DNA of 64,000 nt from CAZKTO01 sp964555685 (GCA_964555685.1 CAZKTO010000003.1:1-64000); one strand, 5' to 3'; numbered from the stretch's first letter, positions 24,857 through 34,100 are shown. Notes: generated from the sequence alone by a model not told the origin. A program made the numbers and translations.

Positions 24857-26137
24857 CTACAACAGAAGGCGGACGGGACTCTCCAGAAGGGTGCGCACCT
24901 CAGCCAGGAAGGCCGCGGCCTGGGCGCCATCGGCCACGCGATGATCGATGGACAGGGTGAGGCGCATGACATCAGCCACGGCCACCTGGCCGTCCTTGAC
25001 GACGGCATCCTTCAGGACGGAGCCGACGGCCAGGGCGGCCGCCTGGGGCGGTGTGATGATGGCGCTGAAGCTCTCGACGCCGAACATGCCCAGATTGGTC
25101 ACGGTAAAGGTCGCGCTGCTGTACTCCTGGGCAGTCATGTGGCCGGCGCGGGCCCGCTCCACGAGGCTCTTGCTCTCGCGGGCGATCTCGGCGAGGCCCT
25201 TGCGGTCGCAGTCGAGGATGGCGGGCGCGACGAGGCCGGCGTCCAGCGCGATAGCCATGCCGATGTTCACCTGTTTGTGGACCTGGATGCCGCCCTCGGT
25301 GAAGCTGGCGTTGAACATCGGGTGCTTCAGGATGGCCTCGGCGCACGCCTTGATCACCATGTCGTTGATGCTGATTCGGACGCCGTCCTCCAGGGCCTCA
25401 TTCAGCTGCTGGCGGACCTGGATGGCCTGCGACATCGCGACGGCGACGGTGAGGTAGAAGTGGGGGACCTCCTGCTTGCTGCGGCTCATGCTCCGGGCGA
25501 TGGCCTGGCGCATGCGGGTGAGCGGCACGAGCTGGCCAAGGGCGATCGGCGGAGCGGCAGGCGGCGCATGCCCGGGCGCGGCGGCCGGGGCCTGAGCAGC
25601 CGCCGCGGGTGGTGCGGGCACTGCTTTGGCCGCTCCCTCAGCGAAGGCGATGACGTCCTGGCGGGTGATGCGTCCGCCAGGGCCCGTACCGGCGACATGG
25701 GCGAGGTCGATCTTCCGGGCCTCGGCCTCGCGACGCGCCAGGGGCGACGCCTTGGTCCGGTCGCCGGGTCCCCGGGGCGGCCCCAACGAGTCGGGGCGCT
25801 CCGCACCAGCCTTGGCCGGCGCCCCTGCGCTGGTTGGAACGGGACCTGCCGCAGCCGGAGCCGCGGGCGCCCCCGCCGGCGCGTCGGGGACCTTCTCGCC
25901 GGGCGCGCCGATGATCCCAATGACCTGCCCCACGGGGACCGTGGTCCCTTCCTTTATATAGACCTTGCGCAGCACGCCCGAGTCGTAGGCCTCGATCTCC
26001 ACGACGGCCTTGTCCGTCTCGATCTCGGCCAGAGGCTCGCCCTTGGTGACCGGGTCGCCCTCGGCCTTGATCCAGCGGACGACGGTCCCCTCTTTCATGT
26101 CGAAGCCCATCTGGGGCATGATGATCTCGGTCGGCAC
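24857..26137 (-). CDS. pdhC: dihydrolipoamide acyltransferase (PDH E2)
   Basis: A 426-residue E2 core enzyme that transfers the acetyl group to CoA. The lipoyl domain (1-80) carries the lipoylation site in ETDKAVVEIEAY. An Ala/Pro-rich linker, a peripheral-subunit-binding domain (ASPLARREAEARKIDLAHVAGTGPGGRITRQDV) and a catalytic domain ending SIDHRVADGAQAA follow. Translation starts at GTG 26137 behind AAAGGAG. A palindromic repeat variant (25781-25796) lies in the linker, in frame. It is the last gene of the lipA-lpd-pdhA-pdhB-pdhC operon. Confidence 0.92.
   Translation of the reverse strand: MPTEIIMPQMGFDMKEGTVVRWIKAEGDPVTKGEPLAEIETDKAVVEIEAYDSGVLRKVYIKEGTTVPVGQVIGIIGAPGEKVPDAPAGAPAAPAAAGPVPTSAGAPAKAGAERPDSLGPPRGPGDRTKASPLARREAEARKIDLAHVAGTGPGGRITRQDVIAFAEGAAKAVPAPPAAAAQAPAAAPGHAPPAAPPIALGQLVPLTRMRQAIARSMSRSKQEVPHFYLTVAVAMSQAIQVRQQLNEALEDGVRISINDMVIKACAEAILKHPMFNASFTEGGIQVHKQVNIGMAIALDAGLVAPAILDCDRKGLAEIARESKSLVERARAGHMTAQEYSSATFTVTNLGMFGVESFSAIITPPQAAALAVGSVLKDAVVKDGQVAVADVMRLTLSIDHRVADGAQAAAFLAEVRTLLESPVRLLL
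25781..25796. repeat. palindromic repeat variant in the E2 linker
   Basis: CCCCAAC-GA-GTCGGGG, one mismatch from the core, read in frame in the flexible linker of pdhC. Confidence 0.55.
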
Positions 26138-26210
26138 GGCCGAAGGCTCCTTTCGGCGTCAGGCGCGCGGCGCGCGGGGGCCTCGTCGGTATCGAGAATC
26201 CGGCTCGCGT

Positions 26211-27182
26211 CTAGAACAGGGACTTGACGGCGTCCACGACCCTGCGCGGTCCGGGGATGGCGGCCTGCTCCAGCTCGCGGTTGTAGGGCATGGGCACCTC
26301 TTCGCCGGCCACGCGGACCACGGGCGCGTCCAGGTAGTCGAAGGCCTGCTCCATGATGGAGCAGGCCACCTCGGCGCCGAAGCCGCCGGTCTTCCAGCCC
26401 TCCTCGACGACCACGGCCCGGCTGGTCTTGGTCACCGACTCGACGACGGTGTCCATGTCCAGGGGGCGCAGCGAGCGCAGGTCCACCACCTCGGCTTCAA
26501 TGCCCTCCTTGGCCAGCTCCTCGGCGGCGCGCAGGGCCACGTGGACCATCCGCAGGTAGGCCACGATGGTCACGTCCTTCCCAGGCCGCTTCACGTCGGC
26601 CACGCCAATGGGCACCGTGTACGGCTCGTCCGGCACCTGGCCCTTCATCGGGTAGATGAGGGAGTGCTCCACGTAGATGACCGGGTTGGGGTCCTGGAGT
26701 GCGCTGCGGAGGAGGCCGCGCGCGTCGTAGGGCGTCGCGGGGGTCACGACCTTGAGCCCGGGGACCTGGGCGTACCAGCCCTCCAGGCTCTGGGAGTGGC
26801 TGGCGGCGAGCTGGTTGCCGCCTCCGCTGACGGTCCGGATGACGATGGGCACGTTGACCTGGCCGCCGGACATATAGAGCATCTTGGCGGCGTTGTTGAT
26901 GATCTGGTCGGAGGCCAGGAGGCTGAAGTTGATGGTCATGAGCTCGATGACGGGGCGCAGGCCGCCCATGGCGGAGCCGATGCCCGAGCCCACCAGGACC
27001 GATTCGGCGATGGGCGAGTCCTTGACCCGCTCCTCGCCGAACTCGGCCATGAGGCCCTTGGTCACGCCGTAGGCGCCGCCGTAGGCGCCGATGTCCTCGC
27101 CCATGAGATAGACGCGGTCGTCGGCCAGGAGGGCCTCGCGCAGGGTCTGGCGGATGGCTTCACGGTAGGTGAGCTCGGGCAT
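26211..27182 (-). CDS. pdhB: pyruvate/2-oxoacid dehydrogenase E1 beta subunit
   Basis: A 323-residue transketolase-like E1 beta chain. Signatures are MGEDIGAYGGAYGVTKGL, the ESVLVGSGIGSAMGGLRPVIELM segment with the ThDP-activating glutamate region, and the C-terminal domain VVDLRSLRPLDMDTVVESVTKT. With PdhA it decarboxylates a 2-oxoacid and loads the lipoyl arm of E2. It starts 9 bp after pdhA. PdhAB could also be branched-chain type, but the lipA/lpd linkage favours pyruvate. Confidence 0.92.
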   Translation of the reverse strand: MPELTYREAIRQTLREALLADDRVYLMGEDIGAYGGAYGVTKGLMAEFGEERVKDSPIAESVLVGSGIGSAMGGLRPVIELMTINFSLLASDQIINNAAKMLYMSGGQVNVPIVIRTVSGGGNQLAASHSQSLEGWYAQVPGLKVVTPATPYDARGLLRSALQDPNPVIYVEHSLIYPMKGQVPDEPYTVPIGVADVKRPGKDVTIVAYLRMVHVALRAAEELAKEGIEAEVVDLRSLRPLDMDTVVESVTKTSRAVVVEEGWKTGGFGAEVACSIMEQAFDYLDAPVVRVAGEEVPMPYNRELEQAAIPGPRRVVDAVKSLF

Positions 27183-27191
27183 GGGCGGACC

Positions 27192-28175
27192 TCACTCCCG
27201 GTAGACGTCGTCGAACATGGACTGAACGGACGGGTTGGGGCTCTGGTCGGCGAAGGAGACCGCCTCGTTGATCTCCTGCTCGACGCTGGCCTCGATCTCG
27301 CCGATACGCTGCTCCGTGGCGGCGCCGCTCTGCAGGAGCTCGCGCCGGAAGAGGACGATGGGGTCGCGGCGCTTCCATCGCTCCTCCTCCTCCTTGTGGC
27401 GGTAGCTGACTGGGTCAGACATGGAGTGGCCGCGGAAGCGGTAGGTCATGGCCTCCAGGAAGAAAGGGCCCTTGCCGGAGCGGGCGTGGCTGATGGCGCG
27501 CAGCGCCGCCTCGCGGACGGCCAGCACGTCCATGCCGTCCACCTCCTCGCTCTGCATGCCGAAGGCCTCGCCCAGGCGCCAGATAGCCTTGCCGGGGTGG
27601 ACCCGCTCGATGCGAGTGCCCATAGCGAAGCCGTTGTTCTCGAGGAGGAAGACCACGGGCAGCTTCCAGAGGGCGGCGAGGTTGAAGGACTCGTGGAACT
27701 CGCCCTGCTGCACGGCGCCGTCGCCGAAGATGCAGAGGCAGACGCGGCCCTCCTTGCGCATCTTGCTGGCCAGGGCCAAGCCCGTGGCGATGGGCATCAT
27801 GGCGCCCACGATGGCGTAGCCGCCCAGGAACCCCTTGGATGCGTCGAAGAGGTGCATGGAGCCGCCCTTGCCCTTGCTGGTGCCGGTCGCCCTGCCGAAC
27901 AGCTCCGCCATGAGCCGCCGGGTGTCCAGCCCGCGGGCGATGGCGTGGCCGTGGTCGCGGTAGTGGGTGACGATGTAGTCCTTAGCCTCGAGGGGCGGGA
28001 TGGCGCCGGCGGCCACGGCCTCCTCGCCGATATAGAGATGGAGGAAGCCGCCGATCTTGGCGCGCCCGTACATCTCGGCCGCCTTCTCCTCAAAGCGGCG
28101 GATGAGCGCCATCGTTCGGTAGAGGTCCAATGCCAGGGGCGTCGGGACCGCCAGCTGTTTCAGTGTCATGGCCAT
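27192..28175 (-). CDS. pdhA: pyruvate/2-oxoacid dehydrogenase E1 alpha subunit
   Basis: A 327-residue E1 alpha chain that binds thiamine diphosphate. The ThDP motif is GDGAVQQGEFHESFNLAALWKLPVVFLLENNG. The phosphorylation-loop-like region YRFRGHSMSDPVSYR is conserved, and HLYIGEEAVAAGA is typical of the N terminus. Three in-frame ATGs compete (28190, 28175, 28169). I chose 28175, spaced well behind GGGAGG; 28169 behind GAGG is almost as good. It lies 31 bp after lpd. Confidence 0.9.
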   Translation of the reverse strand: MAMTLKQLAVPTPLALDLYRTMALIRRFEEKAAEMYGRAKIGGFLHLYIGEEAVAAGAIPPLEAKDYIVTHYRDHGHAIARGLDTRRLMAELFGRATGTSKGKGGSMHLFDASKGFLGGYAIVGAMMPIATGLALASKMRKEGRVCLCIFGDGAVQQGEFHESFNLAALWKLPVVFLLENNGFAMGTRIERVHPGKAIWRLGEAFGMQSEEVDGMDVLAVREAALRAISHARSGKGPFFLEAMTYRFRGHSMSDPVSYRHKEEEERWKRRDPIVLFRRELLQSGAATEQRIGEIEASVEQEINEAVSFADQSPNPSVQSMFDDVYRE

Positions 28176-28206
28176 CCTCAGGCCTCCCATCGGCGCGGAA
28201 CACCCG

Positions 28207-29598
28207 CTAGATGTTCAGCGATTCCCCAAAGACTCCCAGACCGGCCTCCATCAAGGCCTCGGACATGGTCGGATGGGCGTGCACCGTCCTCCCCACCTCC
28301 AGCGCCGTCCCCTCGAGCATGCGCGCCACCGAGAGCTCGGCGAGGAGCTCCGTAACATCGTGCCCCACCAGGTGCGCGCCCAGGAGCTCGCCGGACCTGG
28401 CGCTGGCGACGAGCTTGACGAAGCCCTCGGCGGCGCCCAGGGCCACGGCCTTGCCGTTGGCGCTGAACGGGAACTTGCCCACCTTCACCTCGTGGCCCTG
28501 CTGCCGGGCGGCCCTCTCCGTGAGCCCCATGCTGGCCACCTGCGGCTGGCAGTAGGTGGCGCGCGGCATATCCTGATAAGCGAGGGGCGGCGGCTGGCGG
28601 CCGGCGATGGCCTCGGCCGCCGTGACGCCCTGGGCCGAGGCGACGTGGGCCAGGAGCAGCTTGCCCGTCACATCGCCGATGGCGTAGAGGCCCGGGACGT
28701 TGGTGGCCATGCGGCCGTCCACCTTGATGAAGCCCCGGTCCGTGGCGACGCCCAGCGCCTCGAGGCCGATGCCCTCGCTATTGGGCTGGACGCCGACGCC
28801 CAGGAGCACCGTGTCGCACTCGACGACAGGGCCCTCCTGGGCCGGGCCCAGGGTCAACCGTATGCGGCCGTTGGACCGGGCGGCCCCCTCCACGGCGAAC
28901 CCGGCCTTGACGGTGACGCCGGCGCGGGTGAAGGAGCGCTCGAGGATCTGGCTCGCCTCCTCGTCCTCGTTGGGAACGAGGTGCGGCAGCATCTCAATGA
29001 TGGTGACCTTGGAGCCGTAGGCGCGGTAGAAGTAGGCGAACTCGCAGCCCACGGCGCCGCCGCCGACGATGGCGATGGAGCCGGGCGGCTGGCGCAGCGC
29101 CAGGGCCTCGCGGCTGGTGATGACGCCCTTCCCGTCGGCCTTGAGGGCCGGCAGGTCCTTGGCGCGAGCGCCGGTGGCGACGATGACGTTCTTGGCGCGG
29201 AGGCGGCGGCCATCGGAGTCGATGACCACCTCGGTGGAGCTGGCGAGACGGCCCGTGCCCGAGACGAGCTCGATCTTGTTCTTCTTCAGGATGAACTTGA
29301 TGCCCTTGACCATCCGGTCCACGACCTGGCGACTGCGGTCGATGGCGGCGCCCATGTCGTACCGGAGGTTGTCGTAGGCGATGCCGTACTGGCCGGCGTT
29401 GCGGACGAGGTCCAGGACCTCGGCGTTGCGCAGGAGGGCCTTGGAGGGGATGCAGCCCCAGTTGAGGCAGACGCCGCCGACCTCCTCGCGCTCGACGACG
29501 GCGGCGGCGAGGCCCAGCTGCGCCGCGCGTATGGCGGCTGTGTAGCCGCCGGGCCCGCCGCCGAGGACGACCACGTCGAAGTCGCTAACGTTAGACAC
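28207..29598 (-). CDS. lpdA: dihydrolipoamide dehydrogenase (E3)
   Basis: A 463-residue flavoprotein disulfide reductase that reoxidises the lipoyl arm of E2 and passes electrons to NAD. It has the FAD-binding GGGPGGYTAAIRAAQLG, redox-active disulfide GGVCLNWGCIPSKAL, NAD-binding IVGGGAVGCEFAYFY, second FAD motif GLYAIGDVTG and the C-terminal HAHPTMSEAL with the catalytic His-Glu. The GTG start at 29598 overlaps lipA by 8 bp and gives the normal N terminus; the longer ATG form adds an Arg/Pro-rich stretch inside lipA. Confidence 0.93.
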   Translation of the reverse strand: MSNVSDFDVVVLGGGPGGYTAAIRAAQLGLAAAVVEREEVGGVCLNWGCIPSKALLRNAEVLDLVRNAGQYGIAYDNLRYDMGAAIDRSRQVVDRMVKGIKFILKKNKIELVSGTGRLASSTEVVIDSDGRRLRAKNVIVATGARAKDLPALKADGKGVITSREALALRQPPGSIAIVGGGAVGCEFAYFYRAYGSKVTIIEMLPHLVPNEDEEASQILERSFTRAGVTVKAGFAVEGAARSNGRIRLTLGPAQEGPVVECDTVLLGVGVQPNSEGIGLEALGVATDRGFIKVDGRMATNVPGLYAIGDVTGKLLLAHVASAQGVTAAEAIAGRQPPPLAYQDMPRATYCQPQVASMGLTERAARQQGHEVKVGKFPFSANGKAVALGAAEGFVKLVASARSGELLGAHLVGHDVTELLAELSVARMLEGTALEVGRTVHAHPTMSEALMEAGLGVFGESLNI

Positions 29599-30499
29599 GG
29601 GACGCCGCCTCTGCGGTGGCGCCCGGCGGGGCCGGCGCGACGTGCTCATGGGCGTGATAGGAGCTGCGGACCAGGGGGCCGGACTCGACGTGGCGGAAGC
29701 CCATGGCCAGGCCCGCCCGCTTGAGCTCGGAGAACTCCTCCGGGGTATAGAAACGGTCGATGGGGATGTGCCGGGCCGAGGGCCGCAGGTACTGGCCGAC
29801 GGTCAGCACGTTCACCTCGGCCTCCCGCAGATCGGCCATCGTCTCCAGGATCTCGTCCGTAGTCTCGCCCATCCCCACGATGATGCCAGACTTGGTAGTG
29901 ATATCGGGACGCCACTCCTTGACCTGGGCGAGGAGCTCGATGGAGCGGCGGTAGCCGCCCTTGGGCCGGACGCGGGGGAAGAGGCGCTGAACGCTTTCGA
30001 TGTTGTGATTGAGGACGTCGGGCGAGGCGTCCACGACGGCGCGCAGGGCCTCCCGCACGCCCATGAAGTCGGGGATAAGGACTTCGACGGCGCAGCCGGG
30101 GGCGCGGGCGCGGAGCTGCCGGATGGTGGCGGCGAAGACGGAGGCGCCGCCATCGGCCAGGTCGTCCCGGTTGACGGAGGTGACGACGGCGTGCTTGAGG
30201 TCCAGGGTGCGGACGGCGTCCGCAACGCGCCCAGGCTCGGCGAGGTCGAGGCCCTTGGGCCGGCCGGGGGTGACGGCGCAGTAGGCGCAGGCGCGGGTGC
30301 AGATATCGCCCAGGATGAGGAAGGTGGCGGTGCCGTACTCCCAGCACTCGCCCATGTTGGGGCAGTGGGCCTCCTCGCAGATGGTGTGGAGGCCCTGCTC
30401 CCGCATAAGGCCCTTGAGGCGCAGATAGTTGGGGCCGCCGGGTGCGCGCACCTTGAACCAGGGCGGCAGCCGGCGCTCAGCGACGCCACCAGAATTCAT
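29591..30499 (-). CDS. lipA: lipoyl synthase
   Basis: A 302-residue radical-SAM enzyme that inserts two sulfurs into octanoyl groups on lipoyl domains. The auxiliary cluster motif CEEAHCPNMGEC and the radical-SAM motif CTRACAYCAVT are complete. GVREALRAVVDASPDVLNHNIE and GYRRSIELLAQVKE are typical. The ATG at 30499 is favoured because the TATAAT at 30541-30546 lies upstream of it and removes the earlier ATG. It leads the PDH operon, so the complex and its cofactor synthesis are co-expressed. No lipB is seen. Confidence 0.94.
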   Translation of the reverse strand: MNSGGVAERRLPPWFKVRAPGGPNYLRLKGLMREQGLHTICEEAHCPNMGECWEYGTATFLILGDICTRACAYCAVTPGRPKGLDLAEPGRVADAVRTLDLKHAVVTSVNRDDLADGGASVFAATIRQLRARAPGCAVEVLIPDFMGVREALRAVVDASPDVLNHNIESVQRLFPRVRPKGGYRRSIELLAQVKEWRPDITTKSGIIVGMGETTDEILETMADLREAEVNVLTVGQYLRPSARHIPIDRFYTPEEFSELKRAGLAMGFRHVESGPLVRSSYHAHEHVAPAPPGATAEAASRV

Positions 30500-30540
30500 C
30501 CCGCACCCGACCCTGAAAGACGCTGAAGCATAACCTATCA

Positions 30541-30546
30541 ATTATA
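30541..30546 (-). promoter_or_regulatory. TATAAT -10 element of the lipA-PDH operon
   Basis: A perfect TATAAT on the minus strand, 41 bp before the lipA ATG. The -35 region is GC-rich and not recognisable. It probably drives all five genes down to pdhC. Confidence 0.6.
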
Positions 30547-30589
30547 GCATGGCCCCTTCTGTTGGGGCCCGTGGCTGCCCGCACCCAGA

Positions 30590-30605
30590 CCCCGACTTGT
30601 CGGGG
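30590..30605. repeat. palindromic repeat CCCCGAC-TT-GTCGGGG
   Basis: Exact intergenic copy between lipA and the ThyX-like gene. Confidence 0.8.
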
Positions 30606-30642
30606 CGGGCGTCTCTCCCTCACCGCCACAGCTACCCTCAAG

Positions 30643-32064
30643 TCACTCCACCGGATCGCGCAGGCGGATGTACTGGACAAGCAGTGGATGGACGCGGCGC
30701 ACCTCCGCCAGCGCCTGGATGGCCACCTCGCGGATGGTGAAGTGGGCCTGCTTGGCGCTCCGAAGCTTCAGCAGGTGGTAGCACTCGCGGAGGTTCATCT
30801 TGGCCAGCAGGCGTACAAGATGCGCATGCGTCACCACGTAGGCGGCGACGGCAGGCGAGCGCTCGGCGATGCGGCGGTGGGCCTCGGCGGAGGCGGCCAT
30901 GGCGGTATGAAAGTCGGGCTTGGCGCCGGCCTCCGCCACGACGGGCGGAACGACGTAGCCGTGCCGCACCGTGAGCATCTGCGGGATGGAGGTCTGCATA
31001 CGGTGGCGCCGGTACTCTCGATAGGCCCCGTAGTCCAGCGAGAGATCGAAGAGATAGTCGGGCATCTCCGTCTCGCGCAGGGGCGCGTCGAAGGGGCCCA
31101 GGCCGGCCAGGGCCCGCTCGACGACGGCCTGCCGCTCCCGGCCGTCCATAGCCTCGGCCCGCGCTCGCGCCTCGGCGTAGGGCCGGTCCAAGACGCGGTA
31201 GAGCAGCGCCGCCACCAGGCGCACCTCGCCGTCGGCGTCGCACTGGACGAGCGTGGCGGAGACGGCGCCGGGCCCGCCAGCCACAGAGCTTTCGCCCGCC
31301 GTGGCGGGCCGGGCCAGGCGCATCATCTCGCGGGCGCGGACGAGGTAGTCGCTGCGGTCCGCGTACTTGATCAGCGTCGGCGCGATGACCCGCCCCTCGT
31401 CCTTGAGATGCTGGCCGATCTCTCGGCACTCGGCCAGCTCGGACGAGAGGAGCTTGGTGATGGCGTGCTCCAGCGCCCGGGCGTTGATGGTGACGCCAAC
31501 GTTCGTGAGCGTGGCGGCAGGGAGCACGAAGCGGCAGTGGTCGGTGGCGATGCGCCGGATGCGGAGGTTGTATGCCCCATCCTTCTCGCCCTCGCGCCTG
31601 GGGTTCTGCGTCCTGAGGTAGGCGATGGTCCGTTCGATGAGGCGGTGGTAGGTATCGAAGAGCTGGTCACAGGTATCTACAAACAGGCGCTGGAGGGCAG
31701 GGTGCTCGTCTAGCTCGCTGGGCACATGGTAGCTGCCGCGGTCGAGCACCTGGTAGCGCGACGACTTTTCGGTGTAGGAGGCGAGGCGATTGTCCTCCAG
31801 CTCGTCGGCGGCGATGCGGGAGACGTTCTCGACGGCCATGTGGAGGACGGCGTGCTCAGCGACGGAGGCGTGGCCGTAGCCCACCACCCACTTCTCGTTG
31901 AAATCGGCGGCCTTGGCCTCGGAGACGACCTTAGCGATCTCGTCGAAGGGCTCCGGACTGCGGGAGGTCATGGCGAAGGTGACCGCGATCTGCTCCTGGG
32001 AGAGGGCGCGCGGGTCCAGGGGGTAGACGCGCATCTGCCGGGTGGGAGTCTTGGCCGTGGTCAT
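30643..32064 (-). CDS. double-domain ThyX-like protein
   Basis: A 473-residue protein built from two ThyX-like (flavin-dependent thymidylate synthase) halves. The first half keeps GHASVAEHA, the S-x4-S-x-RY part of the ThyX signature (NRLASYTEKSSRYQ, residues 92-105) and the NAR-containing C-terminal region (TLTNVGVTINARALEH). The first two residues of the RHR motif are changed (Asp91, Asn92, Arg93). The second half has RHR at 353-355 but not the following serine pattern. It may be a full synthase using both halves or a non-canonical relative. The ATG at 32064 follows a promoter at 32156-32184. Confidence 0.75.
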   Translation of the reverse strand: MTTAKTPTRQMRVYPLDPRALSQEQIAVTFAMTSRSPEPFDEIAKVVSEAKAADFNEKWVVGYGHASVAEHAVLHMAVENVSRIAADELEDNRLASYTEKSSRYQVLDRGSYHVPSELDEHPALQRLFVDTCDQLFDTYHRLIERTIAYLRTQNPRREGEKDGAYNLRIRRIATDHCRFVLPAATLTNVGVTINARALEHAITKLLSSELAECREIGQHLKDEGRVIAPTLIKYADRSDYLVRAREMMRLARPATAGESSVAGGPGAVSATLVQCDADGEVRLVAALLYRVLDRPYAEARARAEAMDGRERQAVVERALAGLGPFDAPLRETEMPDYLFDLSLDYGAYREYRRHRMQTSIPQMLTVRHGYVVPPVVAEAGAKPDFHTAMAASAEAHRRIAERSPAVAAYVVTHAHLVRLLAKMNLRECYHLLKLRSAKQAHFTIREVAIQALAEVRRVHPLLVQYIRLRDPVE

Positions 32065-32099
32065 AGCGTCGGTACGGCGCCCGTGGGTTGGGGCGGCGG

Positions 32100-32115
32100 C
32101 CCCGACCTGTCGGGG
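32100..32115. repeat. palindromic repeat CCCCGAC-CT-GTCGGGG
   Basis: Exact copy in the leader region upstream of the ThyX-like gene; it would be transcribed as a hairpin. Confidence 0.8.
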
Positions 32116-32155
32116 CGGGGTACGCCGCCGGGCCCGGTCGCGACCGTACCATCGC

Positions 32156-32184
32156 ATGCTAGGCGCGGTGCCACCGGGCGTCAA
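32156..32184 (-). promoter_or_regulatory. promoter of the ThyX-like gene
   Basis: TTGACG and TAGCAT on the minus strand with a 17-bp spacer. The roughly 85-nt leader contains the palindrome at 32100-32115. Confidence 0.6.
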
Positions 32185-32196
32185 GCGGAGCATCGG

Positions 32197-32212
32197 CCCC
32201 GACACGTCGGGG
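32197..32212. repeat. palindromic repeat CCCCGAC-AC-GTCGGGG
   Basis: Exact copy 97 bp from the previous one, just upstream of the ThyX promoter. Confidence 0.8.
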
Positions 32213-32295
32213 CGCGCGGGGGCGCGAGGCGCCATGCCCCTGCACATTTGGTCATGTCTGGCTCTCTTGACATCCTGCAACAACGGCATACGGCC

Positions 32296-32655
32296 CTACC
32301 GCTCGCCGCCCAGCTTTTTCTCCAAATACGCCTTCAGGGCAACGGCGTTGTTGTACCGGACGTCCTTGGCGCCGAACAGCAGGGTGACATCGGCGGAGTG
32401 CGCGGCCTCAAGGAGGGTGGCCCAGACGGCCGGGTCCCTATCCAGCTCGGCGAAGTACCGGCGACGGAACTCCTCCCAGCGGGCGGGGTTGTGACCGAAC
32501 CACGTCCGCAGCCCCAGCGAGGGTGCGACATCCCGGACCCAACGGTCGATCCTCGCCTGCTCTTTGGAGAGCCCTCGGGGCCAGAGCCCGTCGACGAGCA
32601 GGCGGAGGCCCTCCGAAGGCTCCAGACGGTCGTAGACGCGTCTCACGCGGATCAT
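32296..32655 (-). CDS. DUF488 family protein
   Basis: A 119-residue DUF488 protein with the family pattern RRVYDRLEPSEGLRLLVDGLWPRGLSKEQ, RWVRDVAPS, a W...P..W..F..RY segment and VTLLFGAKD. The biochemical role of the family is not known to me. Its ATG overlaps the stop of the aminotransferase gene (ATGA), so the two are translated together. Confidence 0.85.
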   Translation of the reverse strand: MIRVRRVYDRLEPSEGLRLLVDGLWPRGLSKEQARIDRWVRDVAPSLGLRTWFGHNPARWEEFRRRYFAELDRDPAVWATLLEAAHSADVTLLFGAKDVRYNNAVALKAYLEKKLGGER

Positions 32656-34070
32656 GGCCCTGCCCCAAAGCCGCCCCTTGCGCCCAGCGCCCCATCCAGC
32701 ACATCCAGGGCGAAGTCAAGCTGGCGGCGGGTGATGGTGAGCGGCGGCGAGATGGAGAGGACGTTGCCCGCAGGGCCGCTGGTGATCATGATGACGCCCC
32801 GCGCGAGAGCCCTCCGCATCACGCTAGCCGCAGCCGCCGGATGCGGCTCCTTGGACCGCCGGTCGCGCACGAGCTCGATGCCTGCCATGAGCCCCAGGCC
32901 GCGCACGTCGCCGATGACGCGGTGGCGTTCCATCATCGCCCCGCACCGGCGCAGGAGGTGGGCCCCCATCCTGCGGGCCCGCTCGGGAGCGCGGCGCCGC
33001 TCCAGCTCGCCGATGGATGCCAGCGCCGCGGCGCAGCCCACCGGGTGCCCCATGAACGTGCTCGAGTGGGGGGCCTCCGGCCCTCGGTGCGCCCACGCGC
33101 CCATGACCTCGGCCCGCGCGATGCACGCGGCGATGGGCATGCCGCCGGCCATCCCCTTGCCCACGCAAAGGATGTCCGGCACGACCCCTTCGCGCTGGAC
33201 AGCGAACCACGCGCCGGTGCGCCCGAAGCCGGTGAAGATCTCGTCGGCGATGAGCAGCACGCCCCGCTCGTCGCAGATATCGCGCAGGCGCGCGAGATAT
33301 CCCGGCGGCGGGACGATCTCGCCCCCGCGGCCCTGCACCGGCTCGATGACGACGGCGCCGATGGGGCCGGCGCCTCTCGGCGGCCGGTCAAGGGCGCGCT
33401 CCACGGGTTCGAGGCAGGCGATGTCGCAGGAGGGATACGTGAGACCCAGCGGGCAGCGATAACAATAAGGATAGGGCGCGCTGGCCACCCGGCGGTTGAG
33501 CTGCGGCTCGAAGGGCTCGCGGAACCGGGGCCACTGGGTGACGGCCAGGGCGCCGTAGCTCTGGCCGTGAAAGCCGCCGGTGAAGGCGAGGACGCCGTGG
33601 CGTCCGGTGGCGCGCACCGCCGTCTTGAGCGCCAGCTCCACCGCCTCCGAGCCGCTGGAGCAGAGGATGACCTGGTTGCGCCGGCCGGGAGCGAGCCTCG
33701 CCAGGCGCCGGGCCAGGCCGGCGCGGCGCGCATCTGGGTGAACGTCGCCCAGGCCGTGCAGGAGCGCGCCGGCCTGCCGCCGGACCGCCGCCACGACCCG
33801 CGGGTCCCCGTGGCCAAGGTTCGCCACGCCAAAGCCGCCCGTGAGATCGATGTAGACGTTGCCATCGGCGTCGAGCACGTTAGCGCCGCGGGCCCGCTCC
33901 CACACGATGGGCGTATCGCCGGCGCACATGGTGGAGACGCCGGGGGACTCATAGCGAGCGAGCTGGCGGGCCAACCGGCGCGACGCGGGGCCCGGCGGCG
34001 GCACGACGATGCGCGGGAGGATGCGACCAAAGGCACGCGTCGCGGGCGGCGCGGCTGGAGGGGGCGGCAT
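32652..34070 (-). CDS. class III PLP-dependent aminotransferase
   Basis: A 472-residue class III aminotransferase, the family that uses omega-amino acids, 4-aminobutyrate or ornithine as donors. The PLP-site signature is complete: CSSGSEAVELALK, FTGGFHGQSYGALAVT, VVIEPVQGRGGEIVPP, LIADEIFTGFGRTGAWFAVQ and the Schiff-base lysine in CVGKGMAGGMPIAA. The C-terminal part has RGLGLMAGIELV. The ATG at 34070 lies 31 bp after a TATAAT; the longer form would start upstream of it. A cysteine-rich insert (YPYCYRCPLGLTYPSCDIAC) is seen in several 4-aminobutyrate-type enzymes. Confidence 0.9.
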   Translation of the reverse strand: MPPPPAAPPATRAFGRILPRIVVPPPGPASRRLARQLARYESPGVSTMCAGDTPIVWERARGANVLDADGNVYIDLTGGFGVANLGHGDPRVVAAVRRQAGALLHGLGDVHPDARRAGLARRLARLAPGRRNQVILCSSGSEAVELALKTAVRATGRHGVLAFTGGFHGQSYGALAVTQWPRFREPFEPQLNRRVASAPYPYCYRCPLGLTYPSCDIACLEPVERALDRPPRGAGPIGAVVIEPVQGRGGEIVPPPGYLARLRDICDERGVLLIADEIFTGFGRTGAWFAVQREGVVPDILCVGKGMAGGMPIAACIARAEVMGAWAHRGPEAPHSSTFMGHPVGCAAALASIGELERRRAPERARRMGAHLLRRCGAMMERHRVIGDVRGLGLMAGIELVRDRRSKEPHPAAAASVMRRALARGVIMITSGPAGNVLSISPPLTITRRQLDFALDVLDGALGARGGFGAGP

Positions 34071-34100
34071 GGCGGCCTCGGCTCTTGGCGGGTTGCTTGC

